In this document: one piece after another, positions 58,561 through 64,000 of the stretch
How the letters are laid out: every line of letters starts with the position of its first letter
How positions within the stretch are numbered: position 1 is the first letter of the stretch
Source: Mucidula mucida
Lineage: Eukaryota > Basidiomycota > Agaricomycetes > Agaricales > Physalacriaceae
NCBI GenBank assembly: GCA_015501055.1
Contig: JADNYV010000039.1
Coordinates: forward strand, 186,001 to 250,000
DNA length: 64,000 nt
Direction: 5' to 3'
Position numbers and translations under genes: made by a program
The notes under the pieces: model-generated
What the model was told of the DNA's origin: nothing
What the model saw: the letters and a program-made list of their open reading frames with translations, nothing else
Database searches by the model: none

Positions 58561-59457
58561 TCATGTCTGCGCGGCTAGCCGTGTCCGCATACCTACAGAT
58601 TTGTTATTGGACTTCTTCTCGATGGGAGCAGCGCGAGCTGATTTGGCTTGCTTATCCTCTTCTTGCTTCTTCAGCTTGAAGTGTGCAAGCGCGATTCCTT
58701 GCGCATCCTCGTCAAGTTCCTCTGGTTTAAGACCGGCATTTCTCCAGTTACGGGGATCAACTGCTTTGCCCTTGTTCTTAGATGGGCCTGGTTCAGCTAG
58801 GATTTCCTCAGCTGACTCTTCGGATTCCAATCCAGACGTCTCTGGTTCGGTGGAAATGCGAACGACTTTGCTGCGTTGTTCGATAGTCTGTTTCTCAGCC
58901 TTAGACATTTGGTCTTCGGCTTCACGGATGGCGGTTTCTTGTTCCGCACTCAGCCTGCTGTTATTTGGACTGGATTCCAGAACAGCAAATCTATTAGTTG
59001 TATTCAACCGTGAGATACCAGAGCTCTCAGAGTCAGAGCTCCGCAAGCTTCTACTGCCACAATGTCTTCCTCGGACTGACGTCCAAGGAACGCCTTCATC
59101 ATCAGATTGGGCGTGTCCATCATAATTGAAGGACAGTTCTGTCATCTCGGAAAGTGAGAACAACGATTGAGCCTGAGAGGCCTCCTGTGACTCGTCCTTT
59201 CGGTGGTCATCAGGGGTGCTCGGAACTAGGACATCCTCTCGTTCATAGAGAGGACGTCCCTGTCCGGGTTGGATTCGAGCGGGGAGGCTCTCCTCCTTTA
59301 GCGAGTCCGGAGCCTGTTCCTGGGAGTTGTTGTCCATAGATTCCAGGGTAGCGACGGCGGCGGTACCCTCAGGTATGCTGGCTGTTCCGATGGCGGCAGT
59401 AGTGGTGATAGACTTCCGGTAGCGAGTGTTGTAACCGTGGGCAGATTGCGACGACAT
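58561..59457 (-). CDS. Ty3 upstream ORF, probable N-terminal part of Gag
   Basis: The ATG at 59457 begins MSSQSAHGYNTRYRKS. The protein is polar and acidic (DESQEASQAQSLFSLSEMTE, RLSAEQETAIREAEDQMSKA), ending NNKSVGMRTRLAAQT. A GT at 58596 in ...NNKS may splice to the gag frame at 58479, giving one fused protein. No enzymatic motif. Such N-terminal ORFs are seen in several fungal Ty3 elements, but the splice here is inferred. Confidence 0.6.
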   Translation of the reverse strand: MSSQSAHGYNTRYRKSITTTAAIGTASIPEGTAAVATLESMDNNSQEQAPDSLKEESLPARIQPGQGRPLYEREDVLVPSTPDDHRKDESQEASQAQSLFSLSEMTELSFNYDGHAQSDDEGVPWTSVRGRHCGSRSLRSSDSESSGISRLNTTNRFAVLESSPNNSRLSAEQETAIREAEDQMSKAEKQTIEQRSKVVRISTEPETSGLESEESAEEILAEPGPSKNKGKAVDPRNWRNAGLKPEELDEDAQGIALAHFKLKKQEEDKQAKSARAAPIEKKSNNKSVGMRTRLAAQT

Positions 59458-59599
59458 CAATGTATTAATAGTAAGCTTTAAAGGTTCAGTAGATAAAGGA
59501 AAACAGAATAATGTAAAAGAAAATAGCCACCAAGAGGAAGTCCAAGTTGATCAGACTCGGGGAATCCGTCGAAGGGATGTGTAGACTAGAGGTGTAGTC

Positions 59600-59618
59600 A
59601 AAAGATTACTCTCGACCA
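59600..59618 (-). other. Candidate primer-binding site
   Basis: Ten bases inside the 5' LTR end the sense strand reads TGGTCGAGAGTAATC, which starts with TGG as needed for pairing with a tRNA 3' CCA. The exact tRNA was not identified. Confidence 0.4.
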
Positions 59619-59628
59619 CTCAAAAATA

Positions 59629-59979
59629 TGTGGGGGATTCGTGACAGTTACGATCCTTCCACACGTGGTTGTTTGTTCAGGTCAGTTCTCGAGAGAGGAT
59701 TCGAGCGATGCTGAGTGGGATATAGAGTAGATTTCAAAAGGGTTGTTCCTACATACGATGCGAACAGTGCTAATTAACTAGTCCGGCGCACTGCCCGCAT
59801 GAGTAAGTACGAGTCATACAAATTCCAAATCAAGTAAGCTACCACGTAGCGTACTTGTGTCCATAACGTGTCCAAGAGGATCGGGGATTGGTTCGAAAAG
59901 GTGGCAAACGTGTCCATAGGATGAGCGGCTATGTCCGCAGATAAGATAGAAAGATAGGAAAAATCACGCGCCCGTTACA
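59629..59979 (-). repeat. 5' LTR of the Ty3 element
   Basis: Plus-strand sequence is the same as 49291-49640 apart from one extra C near 59659. It drives transcription toward the left. Confidence 0.95.
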
Positions 59980-60017
59980 TCAACATATCACTAAATAGGC
60001 TATAATGACAACCCCAT

Positions 60018-60890
60018 TGCACGACGAGTGAAAGGACGACACAAGCCCTACTTCCTTATGACGATTCGACTGATGCGATAAGCGCCGAAAGACCGGCGCC
60101 GGTTGTGGACGTAGCTACCAAGGTACCGATGCCTGGATCCTAGCTCAACTTCCTCGCCACTTGCAGCAGGAATCTCCAGGTACTTACCCTTAATATTGTA
60201 CCTCTTGTTGGTACTGATCTTTCCGCAGCATGTTTGAGTGCTCGCGGCGGTGTTGACAACTCGACTCTTGCTGTTATGCGAACACTATTTGCAACTCGAT
60301 TTGGCCCACGACCGTGCTCTGAACTTCTACGTGAGATGCAGCATCTCCGTCACGCTAATCTCGAACTCTCGTACCTCTCGGCCTATGCATTCTTCCAGGA
60401 TAAATATGATCTTTCACCACCGGAACCTTTTTCCGATTTCGATGACCGGCTTTGTTTTGGCGCTGCTAATACATCGGTGAAGTACTGCAAGGCAGTCTTC
60501 ACAGAATGGATGCAAGCCCATCTGGAATTGCTTGATCGTGTCATGGCCTCGCTGACGGGGACGCGCCTTGCTGGCGATCATACGTTCAAGGTCATTCAAT
60601 ATTTGATGGAAATTGAGGATTACGTAGATCATCAAGTGCGACTTCTTGGTCAACCAACACATGTTGCTTTGTACTCATCAATCAACAAGTTTGAGGAATG
60701 TTGCGCGCAGGCGCTAACACTCACCAAACGGCTCAATTTCCTGGAATCTTACTACGAGGAGCTCCGAAAAGGCCTTGATGCTCACGGCCACTCCCCAACA
60801 AAGCTCATATACACTGGTAATGCAGTCGGTAAGTGAAGAAGCATGTATACATGTAGTTATTTATGCCTCTTTCAGGCGAACTTTCGTTTC
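60018..60890 (+). pseudogene. 3' part of the DUF6729-like gene, truncated
   Basis: The gene resumes after the Ty3 element with NDNPIARRVKGRHKPYFLMT, then DKRRKTGAGCGRSYQGTDAW, ILAQLPRHLQQES, and after an intron (60180-60229) LSARGGVDNSTLAVMRTLFA, RFGPRPCSELLREMQHLRHA, a helical region and KLIYTGNAV. A further intron leads to GELSFHET, where the sequence ends abruptly at about 60895 against repeat unit D; the rest of the gene is missing. One base loss and a TGA occur near 60068. The CX(n)C pattern in the first exon fits a zinc-binding fold. Confidence 0.6.
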
Positions 60891-60894
60891 ATGA

Positions 60895-61325
60895 AACAGG
60901 GAAACCGCCCGCGAGACTTTTGAATGTACAGGCGCAGTGTAGCGTCGCAACTTGACCATCATCGAGTCTCGGCGATGGTCCAGTATATTAGCTGTGACAG
61001 TAACTCATCATGATACATGCCTCGATTCTCTCACCAATACAGTATCATTGTATCAAGCCAAGCGCAGGTGCATACCCGGGACAGTGACCCGATGACCGTG
61101 AGGCGCTATCTTGTGCTAAATTTCATACCAAGAGCGCGACACAATAAAATCATTTTTGCCAAAACGACGCGCCGCTTGATATTGAAGTGGTATTGAGAAA
61201 TGTATTACGTAGCGACTGGTCGATAACATCTGCTAGCGCGATAGAGCATACTGCCAGGAATAGACTGTATTCCAAGAACGTCAAGAAAGTACCAAGTCAG
61301 GCTCGTGTGCAAGGAACTTGCCTCT
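60895..61325. repeat. Tandem unit, copy D (5' flank of the split middle copy)
   Basis: It matches the 5' flanks of units A (44350-44715) and C (62535-62970): GGGAAACCGCCC, GTGACAGTAACTCATCATGA, the AAGCCAAGCGCAGGTGC block and the CTTGCCTC(A/T)AAACA end. No gene body is present. With copy B it makes one unit minus about 0.7 kb. Confidence 0.7.
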
Positions 61326-62970
61326 AAACAGGGCGCATGGACGCGACTAGGTATTGAATTGTTGTCTAGCGTTCCGGTTGACCGTTTAGTCGCGACTAGC
61401 TGCATTATCTGATCCTCCTACCGATGTGTGAACCGTCACCTTTCGTGTAATGTCTGCATTCTTCATGAGCATCATCCAACCACAACAGAATTCTCGGTCT
61501 TGTACTGCATAATAACGTGAACGCGGGCTAAGACAATGTGATACTTACTTACTATCTTTCCAAGGTCCGTGTCATAGGAATCCGATAAATCATGTAGTAC
61601 CATCAATTCAACCGCACATAAAAGCCAACCTCGTCAACCTCCTGCTCTCTTCATCTCCAGCTCTGCCGCCATCTCACTCGGACTGTACACTTTCAACTCC
61701 AGGGGCTGCCGCACATGTCCTGAGACGATAACCTGCGCGTCAAAGCCGGGAACGGATTGGTGTCGAGGAGCGGTAGATCCTTCGTGCTCGCGGAGGTCGT
61801 CCGACGGAGAAACGGGTGTGCTCAACGGGCGCGGTCGAGGGTGTGGCATGCTGTGTGGAGTAGTAGCATCATCCTCCTCCAACGGCGCGCGCCGTCGCAG
61901 CAAATTCGGACGCGTTTCCCACTCGGTCTTGATACGCTCGGCGGCCGTCTGGCGCGTCCTCCCCATGCTGCGCTCCATCCGAATTTCATCCACGAGCGTC
62001 GTCGCGTCCCACTCCACGCTGTGGATAGCCGGCGGAAGCACGGCCTTCTCGCGGCTCTTCGTCGTGTCTCGAGATGGATGATGATGGGATGGGCTCTGCG
62101 GGTAGCGGTGGTAATAGTCCACGCTCGCGGAGGGCGTCCTCCCGACGACGTTTCGCGTCATGATAATGCGGCCGAGCCTCGCGAGAGGTATCATGAGAAG
62201 AAGACGTGAATTTGTTGGATATGCGCCGGCGGAGGAAGTTTGGTCGCGGCCTGGGAATTGGTTAGAGGTGCACTACCAGCGAGTCATGCAACAGAAAATC
62301 CTCTCACTCAAGTTCTCGAGGCGGAGTCGACATGACGGTTTGAATGTAAGCTGTAGCTTTAGTTGGCAGTGAATGCTATGTAGTTTGATATCAGAGCGAA
62401 GAGAAGACTAGCACTTTATGTAGCTGGGTCTATCTGGTAATGATCAGGACCGAATGGAAAATGTGTTTCGTCTTGGATCCAACGACAAGGAGCACGACAT
62501 CGAGGTCCCGCCCGCGCCACTCGATGAGAAAAGGGAAACCGCCCACAGGAGACTTTGAATGTACAGGCGCACAATCGCGGTCCGAAGTTTGACATCGTTG
62601 AGTCTGTATAACTGTTACAGTAACTCATCATGATACATGGCATCGAGTCTCTTACCGAAAACAAGCCAAACGCAGGTGCTGAAGAGTGTGACCCGAAGCA
62701 AGTAGGTCTAGCTTCTTCTGAATTCAATAATTTGTCGAAGAAGCAGGACATCCAAGAGCGCGACGCAGAAGATTTCTTTCCAAAACGACGCGCCGTCTGA
62801 ACTGGGATGATACGGTCATACAACGCGAAGTGGGATGAACCGAGCGGATGCAGGATAGACTGACACACTCTCAGTCTAGTCCATACTTGATTGTATTGCA
62901 AGGACGTCAAGCAAGTATCAAGTTGGGCTCGTGTGCAAGGAACTTGCCTCAAAACAGGGCGCACGGACGC
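61326..62970. repeat. Tandem unit, copy C (complete but damaged gene)
   Basis: Same order as unit A, ending at the CTTGCCTCAAAACAGGGCGC block near 62965, where the tandem array stops. Confidence 0.7.
61634..62333 (-). pseudogene. Copy C of the LRERGLLPP gene, frame-broken
   Basis: The start (62333, MSTPPREL), first intron and first motif (ALRERGLLPP) are kept. The frame is then lost near 62060 and is regained downstream, where SVEWDATTLVDEIRMERSMG through LELKVYSPSEMAAELEM is readable. Compared with copy A it is shorter and lacks two of the three motifs. It may be a decaying duplicate, or a real gene with sequence errors. Confidence 0.6.
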
Positions 62971-63241
62971 AAACCCGGTAGAAGCAAAACCGTCGGGGAT
63001 CGAGAAGACACCTTGTGAGGGTGAAAAGAAAGGTTACACGCACGATGAGGACGCATACTGCTCTTAGTCGGTTCCGTCCAACCGATAACTATACGGCACC
63101 TGCGAATGTCCGAAGCAGACGTCGTTTTCCCCGAGAATACACCGGAAACCGAGCAAACTTGGGGACGGCGCTTTGAATAGTGACGCTTACGGGTGAGGGC
63201 GGTTGCGCAAAGCAGAAAGATCTATGTTGGTGGTATATGTT

Positions 63242-63995
63242 CTAAGCATGAACAACCTCTTTGACTTCTTTCTCGATAACCTCATCGACCTCCTCGACGC
63301 TGCTGTCGCTCGCGTTAACAGCGCTGAGATAAGTGTCTGCAAGGGCCTTAGTATTCAAAATACACGCATAACACAAAAAAACACATACTCCAGAACAAAC
63401 TGACAACGCCGACGACGCCGAATCGCCACTGTGGCGGCACGATCCAAAAGTTGATGAGCTGTGTGGGAATGAAGACGCCCCAGTTGCGAATCAGCGTCGG
63501 GGAATATTTCTCCTGGATCCTGGCCTTGGCTTCAAAAGGCTTGCCTTCAAGCGTGGCCATGCTCGTGAAGAAGGCTCCAACAACGACAGGCGCGATAACG
63601 AACTGGTCAAGCCAGACGCGGTAGATCACGCCTCGAGTAGGCGACTTAAACGTGAGGCGGCCGAGGAACAGAAACCACGCGGTTATCGCGGGCCCGAACA
63701 TTGCACCGCCGTAGAAACTGAGCCGCAGAGTGCGCATGGGCTGTCAGTCATCGCGCGTCAGTTCGAGCTGTAGTATGCGATAAAGGGAGACGTACGTCGT
63801 GGTTCTTGCCTTTGCGCTCGATGGCTTGTTGTGCTATTACATCGCCTGCGCCGAAGAGGACTGCTGCTGTCGCGCATTGGGCGACGTATGGGCGGCGGAT
63901 AAGGAGCGCACTGGGTGGGGGTGAGCCGGGTCCGCACGGGGCGCGGACTGGCGGCGTGGAGGGACGTACTTGTATGCGCGGAACATGGAGGCCAT
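63242..63995 (-). CDS. Mpv17/PMP22-family inner-membrane protein, 195 aa
   Basis: Exons 63970-63995, 63796-63910, 63389-63740 and 63242-63336 total 588 nt with matching phases. The start MASMFRAYN is followed by RRPYVAQCATAAVLFGAGDV, AQQAIERKG, the first membrane span and the family blocks RLSFYGGAMFGPAITAWFLF, YRVWLDQFVIAPVVVGAFF and NWGVFIPTQLINFWIVPPQW, ending FWNTYLSAVNAS and an acidic tail. Members are four-span proteins of the mitochondrial inner membrane or peroxisome; yeast Sym1 is the model. The gene is intact and ends inside the window. Confidence 0.9.
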
Positions 63996-64000
63996 CGTTG

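Larger units (their letters stand above)
49291..59979 (-). mobile_element. Ty3/gypsy LTR retrotransposon, nearly complete, ~10.7 kb
   Basis: Two direct LTRs (TGT...ACA ends) bracket minus-strand gag, protease-RT-RNase H and integrase in the Ty3 order. The LTRs are 350 and 351 bp and almost identical, so insertion is recent. TCAAC flanks both sides. It sits in an intron of a DUF6729-like gene, in the opposite orientation. Coding breaks: a likely lost A at 53470-53475, in-frame TGA stops at 52548 and 52122, and an in-frame TAA between gag and pol at 57011. Confidence 0.97.

Noticed and set aside
49291..59979. Copia-type or non-LTR element
   Set aside because: Integrase lies after RNase H, which is the Ty3/gypsy order, and LTRs are present.
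1..64000. CRISPR arrays, rRNA and tRNA genes
   Set aside because: No regularly spaced repeats. GGTTCGAA-like fragments (such as in the LTR) lack the rest of a tRNA cloverleaf.

Overview
The window is nuclear DNA of a filamentous basidiomycete, most likely a plant-litter or wood-decaying agaricomycete. The evidence is dense genes broken by 42-70 bp GT-AG introns, a secreted lignocellulose set (AA9 monooxygenase, GH71 glucanase, heme-thiolate peroxidase) and gene families common in Agaricomycetes (HNH-domain, DUF6729-like and DUF4470-like proteins, Ty3 LTR elements). No bacterial features, CRISPR arrays, rRNA or convincing tRNA were seen. Gene models were spliced by eye and no homology search was run; family names rest on recognised motifs.

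Layout. 0-5.5 kb: a frame-broken secreted acidic protein, an ABM-type small enzyme and a six-exon membrane protein. 5.5-15.5 kb: a 980-aa TPR/DUF4470-like protein, an FAD monooxygenase, a type-B carboxylesterase and a basic low-complexity protein. 17.8-30.7 kb: trafficking and RNA-export genes (SEC9, VPS39, MEX67) plus an ankyrin protein; SEC9 is flanked by two gene scraps, the 5' end of VPS39 and the 5' end of the GH71 gene. 31.6-37.3 kb: peroxidase, GH71 and AA9, the last two tail to tail 18 bp apart. 38.2-42.8 kb: a DUF1295 reductase-like membrane protein, a small secreted protein and an AT-hook/Myb-like regulator.

42.9-63.0 kb is the most structured part. A unit of about 1.7 kb carrying an unrecognised gene (three LRE(R/K)GL(I/L)PP motifs) occurs as three tandem copies. 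The middle copy is cut in two by about 15.6 kb of foreign DNA: an intact HNH-domain gene, a ~331-bp inverted repeat with a ~298-bp spacer, and a decayed DUF6729-like gene whose intron holds a nearly complete 10.7 kb Ty3/gypsy element with near-identical LTRs and a 5-bp target duplication. A complete MPV17/PMP22 gene closes the window.

A recurring oddity is that recognisable reading frames are broken by the loss of exactly one base, usually in a short homopolymer, even in the housekeeping gene VPS39. I read most of these as sequence contraction errors, not biology; genes with such breaks are listed as CDS with the break positions.
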